Shown piece after piece: positions 55,700-64,000 of a DNA stretch of 64,000 nt; position 1 is the first letter of the stretch; each line of letters begins with the position of its first letter. Position numbers and translations under genes: made by a program. This DNA is from Eutreptiella sp. 'Long Island Sound 2002'. Lineage: Eukaryota > Euglenozoa > Euglenophyceae > Eutreptiales > Eutreptiaceae. The notes below the pieces were generated by a model. The model did no database searches. It was not told the DNA's origin and saw only the letters and a program-made list of their open reading frames with translations. The stretch spans positions 20,112,476 to 20,176,475 of the forward strand of contig OZ038379.1 of NCBI GenBank assembly GCA_964036045.1. The letters run 5' to 3'.

Positions 55700-56590
55700 T
55701 TACATGGCGTCTTGGGTGGCCTCGAGCAGTTGATAAGATCTCCCGTGTTGCGCGGCCTGAAATGGGGTTCTCCCTTTATCCAAAGGAAGGCTGGTGCTCT
55801 TGCGGAGTTGACTCAAACGTCTTTTGGTACTCCCCGGCAGGCACAGCGGCTGGGGCCTTGGTACTGCGTGCGCGGCCGTCATCGAGGATCCCGAGGAGCT
55901 GAACGAAGAGGAGGATGACGTGTCTGTGGAGGAGCACGAGCGGCGCCCGCCACTGGCTCGCTTTCCTTTCTGCGCCCGCTTTTTGGCCATGTGGGTGTTC
56001 TCCTTGTGCTTTTCTTTGGCCTGCAGGTGTTTGTCCTTCAGCACTGCTTGTGCTCCCTCTTTAGCTTTCAAGATCGTCCCAGACGTCTTGTGCCGCATCC
56101 AACAACCCCACACCCGCCGAGTCCATGGAGACGTCCATGCCATCTGGCCTTCTATCAATTTGCCCAGACGTATGGCCCACTTCGATGCTCCTGCTTGTTT
56201 TCTCACGGCGTGCACATGTGCTTTTGTGGGTGCGTACTTGTGCGGCAGCACTGGATTGGCCTGGTTTGTTTGTACTCCGCCCGCGAACCCGCTGCCCGCC
56301 AGCCTGTCCCCCGATGGAGATGTGACTCTGTGAGCGAATTCACGTTGATGCTCCGAACGCTGCATGAGCTCAATGAAAGAGAAAGCGGCCTGGGCTTGTT
56401 TTGGAACCAGATCAAAGCTAGCGACGTCGATGTCCCATCGTACAGCCAGGGCGAATAGAAATACATCCCGATAGTAGGTGAAAGATGAGTTGACGATGGG
56501 CAAGCCGAGTTCCCGGTGGAACAGCACCGCACACCTCGTAGTATTCAGCCCCTCAGATTGCTGCCAGAACGCATATCCGCGGTCAAGCAC
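55700..56590 (-). CDS. Gag-like first frame of the retroelement
   Basis: 296 residues on the minus strand. The N-terminal half is mixed (YRDVFLFALAVRWDIDVASF). The C-terminal half is Lys/Arg-rich with HMAKKRAQKGKRASGGRR, then a Ser run. There is no zinc knuckle. Position before RT, basic composition and length fit a nucleic-acid-binding structural protein. The assignment is by position. Confidence 0.5.
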   Translation of the reverse strand: MLDRGYAFWQQSEGLNTTRCAVLFHRELGLPIVNSSFTYYRDVFLFALAVRWDIDVASFDLVPKQAQAAFSFIELMQRSEHQREFAHRVTSPSGDRLAGSGFAGGVQTNQANPVLPHKYAPTKAHVHAVRKQAGASKWAIRLGKLIEGQMAWTSPWTRRVWGCWMRHKTSGTILKAKEGAQAVLKDKHLQAKEKHKENTHMAKKRAQKGKRASGGRRSCSSTDTSSSSSFSSSGSSMTAAHAVPRPQPLCLPGSTKRRLSQLRKSTSLPLDKGRTPFQAAQHGRSYQLLEATQDAM

Positions 56591-56821
56591 GGCGTTGCGG
56601 CTGTCGACCAGTATGTCATTTGCAAACTGCGGCGATGCCAGGAATTACGACCAGGCCCCGTCCAGCATGTGTCGGTCTTCGGCCATAAGCTTCTCCCTTT
56701 TTCTTCTTCCTTTTTTCGATTGTGTCGGCCTTGGGGCTGCTACGGTGGGTGATGCCGTGCACGACTGTCCACTCTCGAGTTACTGGTGTGATTCGCGGGT
56801 GACTGCTGGTGTCGGCCATCA

Positions 56822-56971
56822 GCGTCTGTAGACATCTGTACAACTGACTGGTGCGCTCACAAAAGAAAAGGACCGCAGATGTAGGAACAACAGTCCAAGT
56901 GTAACAGTTTGCATCTCTCTTTCCCCCACCCCGCCATGTGCACGGAACCTTCGTTCCTTGGGAACATCAGT
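56822..56971 (+). repeat. Terminal direct repeat, upstream copy of the retroelement
   Basis: Partner of 51771-51920. It lies upstream of the gag-like frame in coding orientation. Confidence 0.85.
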
Positions 56972-58319
56972 GCAGTCACCATCATGCAACCCCTTGAGTG
57001 AATGTTTTTTTTGTGGTTGTACCATAGTGAAACAATCAATATGTTGTCACCGAAATTTACGCTTCAGGTCCACACATACGAGACCACTACAACCTTTGTA
57101 CAGCTGCTTTGAGCAAGCATTACCTTTTGGCCAGGCGTGTCCAGGAGGAAGTTTCTAAAACAGATTCTTCATGGCAGAGTCTTCCTTCTCCTCATTGATT
57201 TGGGGGGAACTCATTGGATGGCTTGTGGGTGCAAAAATTGCACGTATTTCTTTCTATTTGTTTATCTCGGTGTTGAGCATGGTTTGTTGAATTACGCAAC
57301 CCCTACCTTCTCGGGGGTCCCCATTGCTTGCCACAGGGAGAAAATCAGAAATGGGTTGGATCTGGGCAAGATGGCTTCATAGGCCCTGCCTTCTCGGGGG
57401 TCCCGATTGCTCAGCACGGGGGAAATCAGAAGTGCAGCTTAACCCCTGCTCGGCGGCCCAAATCTGGCCAAGAAGGCTACATAACCCCTGCTTTCTGGGG
57501 TCCCTGATGCGAAGCACGGGGAGAAAATCACAAATGGGCCGGATATGAGCAACATGGCTACATAACGCCTACCTTCTCGGGCTCCCCATTGCTCAGCATG
57601 GGGGGGAAATCAGAATTGGCTGTGTAATCCCTAGATTCTAGGGGCCCAAATTTGGGCAAGGCGGCTTAGTAACCCCTTCCGTCTCAGGGGTTCCCAATGC
57701 TCAGCACAGGGAGAAAAACATTTCGTGATGGTTTGCGGTTTGTTGTAGACACCAGATCGAATTCGCGCCTCCGTCCCATTGGGCCGTGAGGCATGTGCAT
57801 GCCTCACCTTGGAGGCCTGCACTATGGGTGAAGGCCTGCACCCACACTCATTGATGTATGTGAGTCATTCATTGGTGAATCACAAGTTCCACTGAGCTGT
57901 GCAGTTGTGGCGTCCGCTGTTTCTATGGGGGAAGGGGGGCGCACGCACAAAAAACCATTGTTTCTAGGGGGGGGGGGGGGCACGCGCAAAAAACCACTGG
58001 TTCTAGGTGGGGGGGGGGGGCACGCATGTGCAAAAACCCGCTATTTGTACGGGGGGCGCGAATAGGCAAAAAAACGCTAGTTCGGGGGAGGGTTGTTTGT
58101 GGCATGTTTGTTTTTTTCTGTGTCTGTAGGCCCACCTGTAGTGTGGGCAGAAGTGGCGGTGTTGCCGTGTGGGACGGCAATATTGAACAGCCGCCGTGCT
58201 AAGGGACACGAGACGGCCCACGTGGCCAAGTAGTGGCCCACCCGGTCATCCTTCAGGGTCTAGGAGCCCCACTCAAGTCCCGAAGTGCCTTAGATAGTAG
58301 GGAGGGATCCTCTTCGCTT
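56972..58319. repeat. Two tandem-repeat arrays between retroelement units
   Basis: About five imperfect units near 88 bp lie at 57295-57720 (shared ccttctcgggggtccc, ttgctcagcac and ggagaaaatcagaaatggg blocks). About four units near 44 bp lie at 57927-58095 (G-run, gcacgcgcaaaaaaccac, tggttctagg). No gene is recognised. Confidence 0.75.
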
Positions 58320-58874
58320 GAGGATGCTGCGAGAGGGGTAGTGGAGGGATGTATCATTAGGATGAAGCGTCAAAAATCTAAGCCTAAGATAGGGGACATG
58401 CAACAATGCACCAGGGGCAATAGCAAGCATGCACGGCGGGGCAACAAACAAAATGGCACTTCTTGGTTTAGCTTTTCTCGTTCTAATCTTGGTTTAGTCT
58501 AGGCTAGAACGCCCAGACGATGTCGTTCTAGGCGAGAACGAAACTGGGTTTTCTAGCATGTACCTAGGATCCCACTGCAGTTCGCGTAGAAGCCATTGGT
58601 AGAGGTATGTTGCCACAAGGTCAACCCCTAGTACCGCCTAGCGAGCTTACAAATTTGGGGACAAGAGTGCATGTGCTGCCTTTGGCCGCCAAGGTGAGTC
58701 CCCTGCGAAGTGCGGGAGGTTATCCAGGCGCAAAGTCCGGGTCCGGTTGTGGGTTGGCTACCCTAAACGGTGCAATGAACCATGTCTTCACGGCGGAGTT
58801 GCCTCGGACTGCCGTTCTTCGGAACCGGCGAAGGTCGCATTGGGCCTGTTGCATACCGGATCTGACCTTATGGT
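58320..58874 (+). repeat. 555-bp direct repeat, copy 1
   Basis: Identical to 62704-63258 apart from about four substitutions, with no indel. It contains a hairpin (ctagaacg...cgttctag) near 58504-58531 and a consensus 5' splice-like caaggtgagt near 58690. The ends are not TG...CA and no target duplication is seen, so LTR status is unproven. Confidence 0.9.
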
Positions 58875-58890
58875 TTGGCTCGTTCCCTGG

Positions 58891-59184
58891 ACTTCGCTCC
58901 CTCAAGACACGGGCACAGTATAAGTCAAACAACCATCTGACGGGCGGGGGCGCGCGGCCCCGGTGTGCGGATGCATTGTAAGTAGATCGGTTTGGGATGG
59001 CGCGGGTTCGGGGGTGGGTGGGTGGGAAGTAAAATATAATGCACACTGTGGAAAAGAGAGGCAGTGACGCCAAACTGGGGTTTCTTGGGGAACCCTAGGT
59101 ATGGTTCTCTAGACTTCGCCCCCTCAAGACGCGGGCACATTATAAGTCCAACAACCATCTGACGGGCGGGAGCGCATGGCCCCG
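58891..59184 (+). repeat. Local 72-bp direct repeats next to the 555-bp copy
   Basis: 58891-58962 and 59113-59184 share acttcgc(t/c)ccctcaagac, gggcaca(g/t)tataagtc and aacaaccatctgacgggcgg. Confidence 0.8.
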
Positions 59185-59629
59185 CCCTATCACACCCTGT
59201 CACCACCGGCCGCACGCATCGGGCGGCAGAGCCGCAGCTGTGTCGCTGGAACTATTAGGAGCTACCAAAGGGGGCGGGATAAATGTCCACAAGCAGGGTT
59301 TCGGTGCGCTGGGGGTGGCATTCCACACCTGTGGTGTGTGGGACAGGGTAGAGGAGCCACAAGTGGGCCAACCTGCCAAAGGTTGGAGACAAGATAGTAA
59401 CAGGCGCGCAACCTTCACCGCCGCGTTGTGATAGAATAGTTTCACACAAGTGCAGGGGGGTAAAGAGACTGGTAAGTTTATAAGGACCGAGGCGATGCAG
59501 GGGCAAGGTAGCAGTGCAGCCCAGCGCCACACAGAGCCACAGCGCACGAGGGAGTGCAGCAGGGGCCAGATGATTGGGCGACTAGTAGGATGAGGGATTG
59601 GCGCATCTGCTCGACTTCCAGCTTCTAGG

Positions 59630-60396
59630 CTAAGAGCAGCGCCACAATTTCATGCATCTAGCCTTGGTCCGAGGCGTTGTCGCCCGTGGCACGACCTGCA
59701 GCATCCGGGGACGGGATGCCCGTGAAGCGGAGCTCTTGGAGGTCGGGTCGGAGGCCTTTGCGGGCGGCGTAAGCGCCCAGGGCACACACCACGCTGCCCT
59801 ATCGATGTCAAGCCCCGCAGCCGCTACGAGTGCGGCCGTCTGCTCGGTCGTGGCCTCGACCTCCATCAGAAACTCCTCAAAGTCGACCTCCCACCTGTCC
59901 AAGTCTTGTGCATATGTGCTGCGGCCCGCAATGGCGGCGTATGGGCCTACGACCCAACGCACCCATCCCTATACCGTCGGGTGCGGCTGTGCGGGTGCTG
60001 TCCCCAGGCCCGGAGCTGTGGTGCCCTCATCTGTGTCCTTGCCTGGCACACGGCGGAAAACCCCGGCGATGAAGTCGGGCTGTAGGTGGCACCGCCCCTT
60101 GTACGCTGCCATGGCACGTGTGGCCTCCTCCGTGCTGAGGGCCACGCCCGCTCATGTGGCCATGGCCGCCACCGCCCGTCTGGCACCTCTTGTTCTGTGA
60201 GGGCTTCGAGGAAGCCCGGCTCCCACTCGTCGAGCGGCTGGTCAAAATGGGCAGTCTTGAGTAGGGCCTGGTATGGGCCCTGTACCCATTTTGCCCATGC
60301 AAGGAGGGATGAGTTGGACGCCGTGGTAATGCCAGGGGCGCTCTCCGCAGGTGTCATGGTGGCATCTCCGTTTGTGGTGTCGCCTTTCGCCAGCAT
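59630..60396 (-). pseudogene. Region downstream of the Ubl with two related W-V-x-G-P-Y modules
   Basis: After the Ubl Gly-Gly the frame continues MLAKGDTTNG and reaches WAKWVQGPYQALLKTAHFDQ then PLDEWEPGFLEALTEQE (60187-60297). A second, related module, MRWVVGPYAAIAGRSTYAQD then LDRWEVDFEEFLMEVE, lies at about 59850-59962 in another frame. Both share WVxGPYxA...LDxWExxFxExL. The family is unknown; they are probably helical modules duplicated within one polyprotein. Confidence 0.5.
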
Positions 60397-60629
60397 TCCG
60401 CCACATAGACGGTCGAGGAGTTCCAAAGTAGATCCCTCCCCTATGCCATACTCTGCCAGGGTGCAGCCACCGCGGACCAGCTGCTTGCCCGCAAATACCA
60501 ATCGCTGCCGATGGGTCGGGCGTGGACTCGTTCGCGGATTTTCGTTCGGATGTCGCGCACACGGACATGCCATGATTGGACACAAAATGTCATGGTACGC
60601 CCCGTGTCCACCCGCACGAAGAGCTGGTG
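60397..60629 (-). pseudogene. Ubiquitin-like domain within a polyprotein-like frame
   Basis: On the minus strand this reads HQLFVRVDTGRTMTF (60629 downward), then VRVRDIRTKIRERV, then after a one-base frame change RQRLVFAGKQLVRGG, CTLAEYGIGEGSTLELLDRL and a terminal CGG followed by Met-Leu. It lines up with ubiquitin ([61 protein letters not shown]) over 76-78 residues. The Gly-Gly at 60397-60402 is followed by more protein, as in ubiquitin precursors cut by deubiquitinases. The frameshift lies near 60515. The surrounding frames show no ubiquitin-gene context, so this is an embedded Ubl of a repeat-bounded unit. Confidence 0.82.
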
Positions 60630-62149
60630 CACAGGTGCGCATTCAGCACCATGGGTTGCCATGCCGTCCGCTGTTGTCCTGCCACCGCGCGTCGCTGAGG
60701 CCACTGCCTCGCCATTGCTGTGGGCGTGGCGGTAGGGTGTGTGCCCGACGCCCGCTGGTGTGCCTTCCATGATTGCCATGTTTATCGGCAATTTCGGGGC
60801 CTCCATCGCCGGATCCTGCCGCATCTTGCGCATCCCGGCACTTGCTGCCGGCGCGTGCGCGGTCTCTCGTTGGGCCGCTCCCGGTGTAGGGGTTGTCCCC
60901 AGTCGTTGTGCCTACATGTCGGCCGTCAACCGGTGGGTCCAAGTCCACGGTGCCCTGCGGTGGCTGTGGCCGTTAGCAGGCTGCCGCAGCGCCGTCCGCA
61001 TCTTGTGTGTTGCGCAAAAGTGGTGCTGGTTGATGGTGCTGCAGTAGGCCGCCAAGCGCACCAACGCCTCCAATGCCTCTGCACGCCCATCCAGCACTGC
61101 TCGGTAGCTCGCCTCGGCCTCTAGATCCTGTGCCCGGACGCAGCAGGCACGGTTCAATGACTGTTGATCCCCCGTTAGGCCGTGCCAAGCGTGTCGCGGC
61201 ATGTAGAGGATGCTCACAATCCTCTGGGCAGTCCTGAGGCACGGTGCATGGAAACAACCCCACATCAGTGGGCCGTCATACTGCCGGCCTGTCAGCCCTA
61301 ACTGGGTCAGTGCGTGGGCGACGAGCCGGAGGGGGACCGTGAGGGCGGCCCGGTGCTCAGCAGGAATCAAACTGTACATGCGCGCCCAAACATGGTGTCA
61401 CTGGCCTCATCGGGATGTGCGTGCATCGGTGCCATATCCAGCTGCTGGGTCGTGTAAGTCTGAGTCCCCTCTGCTCGCATCTCCACCGCACTCGGCGCCA
61501 AGATACCAGTGTTGCTACAGTGAAACGCTAGCCTGTCACCGTTGGGGGCCAGCTGTTGACGGCAGACCTCTAGTCGCTGCCAGCACATCCGCAATGCCTG
61601 TTGGGCTTCACCATGGCGCTGCCCTCGCTGCTGTTTCAGGCTCACGTGGAAGTGTAGGCGTGGGCGGCGGCGGTACGATCGACGAGGTTGGCGGAGTGGT
61701 CGGTTCCGGTGTCTCCAGAGGAGGCTGAAGTCGGGCCGCTTCCGGAGGCGGCAGAGGCGGCGGAGCTTCGTGCGTCGGTGTGTACGAGGGTGTCGTTGCT
61801 GTGCACACGGGTTCGTGGTCTGAGGGGCCATCTGAACAACGTCAGCCGCTGGCGTGCTGTCCATGATGGCCACGTGCGTTGCCACGGCCCCCATCGCCGG
61901 ATCCTGCTGCACTGGGCGCATCACGGCACTTGCTGCCGGCGCGTGCGCGGTCTCCGGCCCCACCAGCGGCGCTGTTTGGGCAGCTCCCGGTGTTGGGGTT
62001 CTACCCAACCGCCGTGTCTGCACCTTAGCCTCGGGCTGCCACAAGGCCGCTTGCAGGCTGTGCCACTCCTCCACAAGGGTCTGCAGCCGCGCATCCGTGT
62101 CATCCCGGGAGCGTCTCTGCTTCTTGTGGGACAGCTGCTTGTCCTGCAC
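60630..62149 (-). pseudogene. Polyprotein-like frames upstream of the Ubl, internally duplicated
   Basis: Three frames on the minus strand (62149-61367, 61379-60912, 60833-60630). The segments at about 61860-62010 and 60760-60910 are duplicates: both encode TAHAPAASAxMR, QDPAM and AIM(D/E)(S/G)TPA, and the underlying DNA shares cgccggatcctgc and cggcacttgctgccggcgcg. The middle frame (LRTAQRIVSILYMPRHAWHG) is helical and could be gag-like. No polymerase, nuclease or protease motif was found in the unit. Confidence 0.5.
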
Positions 62150-62229
62150 AAGCTCTACCGTGCCCTAGTGCATCTCGGCGTCGAGGCAGGACACGGTCCC
62201 GCGGCTCCTGGTGTCAGTGGCTAGCCGGT

Positions 62230-62703
62230 CGACCATGGGCGCGTCGCTGCGCTGGGCCGCGCTACCCGTCCGCAAAGGGGCGACCTAGGCCTGCGTGCGG
62301 TCCAGGCGCGCTTCGAAGTCAGCCGGGCTAACGTTGCCGCTGCGGAGCCAGTCGTCAAGTTCGGTCTAGAGGATGGGGAAGTTGGAGGCAATGTTCACCT
62401 GGCACGATGCGCTGACGTGCTCGGGGTACACGGTAAGCCGCTTGTCGTGGCGGTGATGTTGCCGAAGGTGTAGGCGTTGGGGACGGTGGAGACGCCGTGA
62501 ATGCGGGCCATGCGGTACTTGCGGCCATCGGCGTGGCCGTTCAGGAGGATGCGCGCAGGGCAGCTGCAGACCATGTCATCGGCGGCCTGCCGCTATTTCA
62601 CCCGCTTTTCCGGGTCGTCGCTCAAGAGGCGCACCGATAGGGCCTCCGCCAGATCGCACCTTGAGGTGCCTGCGGTTTTCACTAAAAAAATATGATGCAC
62701 ACG
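62230..62703 (-). pseudogene. Unrecognised decayed frame next to copy 2 of the 555-bp repeat
   Basis: Minus-strand reading gives TSRCDLAEALSVRLLSDDPE, a stop, then ILLNGHADGRKYRMARIHGV and STVPNAYTFGNI. It is protein-like, GC-rich and of unknown family. It may be the N-terminal part of the unit's polyprotein. Confidence 0.35.
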
Positions 62704-63258
62704 GAGGATGGTGCAAGAGGGGTAGTGGAGGGATGTATCATTAGGATGAAGCGTCAAAAATCTAAGCCTAAGATAGGGGACATGCAACAATGCACCAGGG
62801 GCAATAGCAAGCATGCACGGCGGGGCAACAAACAAAATGGCACTTCTTGGTTTAGCTTTTCTCGTTCTAATCTTGGTTTAGTCTAGGCTAGAACGCCCAG
62901 GCGATGTCGTTCTAGGCGAGAACGAAACTGGGTTTTCTAGCATGTACCTAGGATCCCACTGCAGTTCGCGTAGAAGCCATTGGTAGAGGTATGTTGCCAC
63001 AAGGTCAACCCCTAGTACCGCCTAGCGAGCTTACAAATTTGGGGACAAGAGTGCATGTGCTGCCTTTGGCCGCCAAGGTGAGTCCCCTGCGAAGTGCGGG
63101 AGGTTATCCAGGCGCAAAGTCCGGGTCCGGTTGTGGGTTGGCTACCCTAAACGGTGCAATGAACCATGTCTTCACGGCGGAGTTGCCTCGGACTGCCGTT
63201 CTTCGGAACCGGCAAAGGTCGCATTGGGCCTGTTGCATACCGGATCTGACCTTATGGT
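62704..63258 (+). repeat. 555-bp direct repeat, copy 2
   Basis: Second copy, exactly 4384 bp from the first throughout. High identity means recent duplication or gene conversion. Confidence 0.9.
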
Positions 63259-64000
63259 CCATCAAAGCGCGCACCGCCGCTGACGTGTTCTTTTGTTCGT
63301 CCACTGCTAGCGTTGGCTTGGGGTGCGATTGTACAAATTAGGATGGGGCCTATATCATGGTGTGTGTTCTCTTGACGGGGTGTGGATGGTCATTTTGGGG
63401 CAACAGGTGTTGCTTGGGCCATCGTGTCATATGGAGCTTGGACTTTCGGAACGTGGGCAACGGTAAGCGGGACACCCAGCCTATGACAAGTGGCGGAACG
63501 TATTTGGTGCGGCTTTGCCACATATACACCTTTGTGGCCCCCTGCGTGGGGCGAGGTCACAACTTGCGCAACAACCGGCGGATTGATGCCCCAGAACTTG
63601 GGTGTGAAAAATAGAGGCATCCAGCCTGCGACCTCTTCAGTGTGTGACAAGGTCGCGGGGTCAACATTGGGTGTGTGTGCAAGGGCAAGTTGTTGCACTG
63701 TGTGCGCACTGCGTGGGCACGCACGATGAAACCTAGCCAGGGAAGAAGGGAGGAAACCACCCTACAGTTATGCACGCTTCAAAAAGGTCTTCATATCCTT
63801 GGTGGTTGGTGGTTGTGGCCAAGCGCAATCTGCTTTTGCGTGAGTGTATTGGAAGATGGTGGCAGCCTTATGGGGACATAGGCATTCTGCCTTGACCCGA
63901 TTGGGGCCCAACTTGTAGCAATATGCAGCACTGTGTGGGCCATTACTGATAAGCCACGCTACCGATTTGCAATGATCCGAGAGTGCAGATAATCCACAAA
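63259..64000. other. Unassigned right edge
   Basis: Short frames only. A plus-strand frame at 63490-63729 reads GFATYTPLWPPAWGEVTTCA, with no recognisable domain. Confidence 0.4.

Larger units (their letters stand above)
51771..56971 (-). mobile_element. RT-RNase H retroelement with 150-bp terminal direct repeats
   Basis: Bounded by two 150-bp direct repeats (51771-51920 and 56822-56971), both starting gcgtctgtagacatctg and ending ggaacatcagt. Coding is on the minus strand in the order gag-like frame, RT, RNase H. Only about 580 bp remain between the RNase H and the downstream repeat, and no integrase or tyrosine recombinase motif is visible there. RT and RNase H resemble DIRS/Ngaro-type elements more than gypsy. 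No obvious target-site duplication flanks the repeats. Confidence 0.75.

Noticed and set aside
51771-56971. Classic gypsy or copia LTR element
   Set aside because: No integrase, and RNase H resembles the DIRS/Pao type. Repeat ends give no matching target duplication.
58320-63258. Standard LTR retrotransposon
   Set aside because: No TG...CA ends, no target-site duplication, and no RT, integrase or protease motif in the internal 3.8 kb.

Overview
This is nuclear DNA of a microbial eukaryote, most likely an alga or other protist with a large, repeat-rich genome. The evidence is a low density of real genes, eukaryotic protein families (F-box/TPR, mitochondrial carrier, PARP catalytic domain, RanBP2-type zinc finger) and many decayed eukaryotic retroelements and DNA transposons. 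No bacterial operon, rRNA or tRNA was found. The species cannot be named from this window. The reverse-transcriptase/RNase H relics remind me of elements in dinoflagellate and other algal genomes, which is only a weak hint.

Layout. Positions 1-6686 and 44393-51392 form an inverted duplication. Each arm carries an intact F-box/TPR gene, and the arms are separated by about 37.7 kb. They are close enough to align base by base but differ by several clean insertions. These reveal mobile DNA: poly-C/poly-G-ended elements at 5539-6450 (left arm only) and 46774-48850 (right arm only), and a GC-rich ankyrin-repeat segment present only in the right arm.

The 6.7-12.6 kb stretch is a decayed RNase H-bearing retroelement riddled with nested poly-C/G elements. 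The 12.6-19.5 kb stretch is mostly unrecognised, with weak open frames. The two best host genes outside the arms are a PARP-type ADP-ribosyltransferase (19.5-20.4 kb) and a mitochondrial carrier (24.5-25.46 kb). Both are GC-rich islands in a less GC-rich background. The carrier frame continues upstream into a long Ser/Asn/Thr simple-repeat extension with a good start context.

From 29.2 to 31.3 kb lie three decayed copies of a DDE transposase whose C terminus carries a B-box-like cysteine-rich domain; a fourth fragment is at 43.1-43.3 kb. A RanBP2-type zinc-finger segment and a membrane-segment frame lie at 33.9-34.7 kb. A LINE reverse-transcriptase relic (minus strand, 37.7-39.3 kb) and a Ty3/gypsy integrase relic (plus strand, 39.5-40.8 kb) follow.

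The right end is dominated by two larger units. One is a minus-strand retroelement at 51771-56971 with 150-bp terminal direct repeats, a gag-like frame, RT and RNase H, but no visible integrase or tyrosine recombinase. The other, at 58320-63258, is bounded by 555-bp direct repeats of about 99% identity. Its minus-strand polyprotein-like frames contain a recognisable ubiquitin-like domain ending in Gly-Gly, broken by one frameshift, together with internally duplicated modules.
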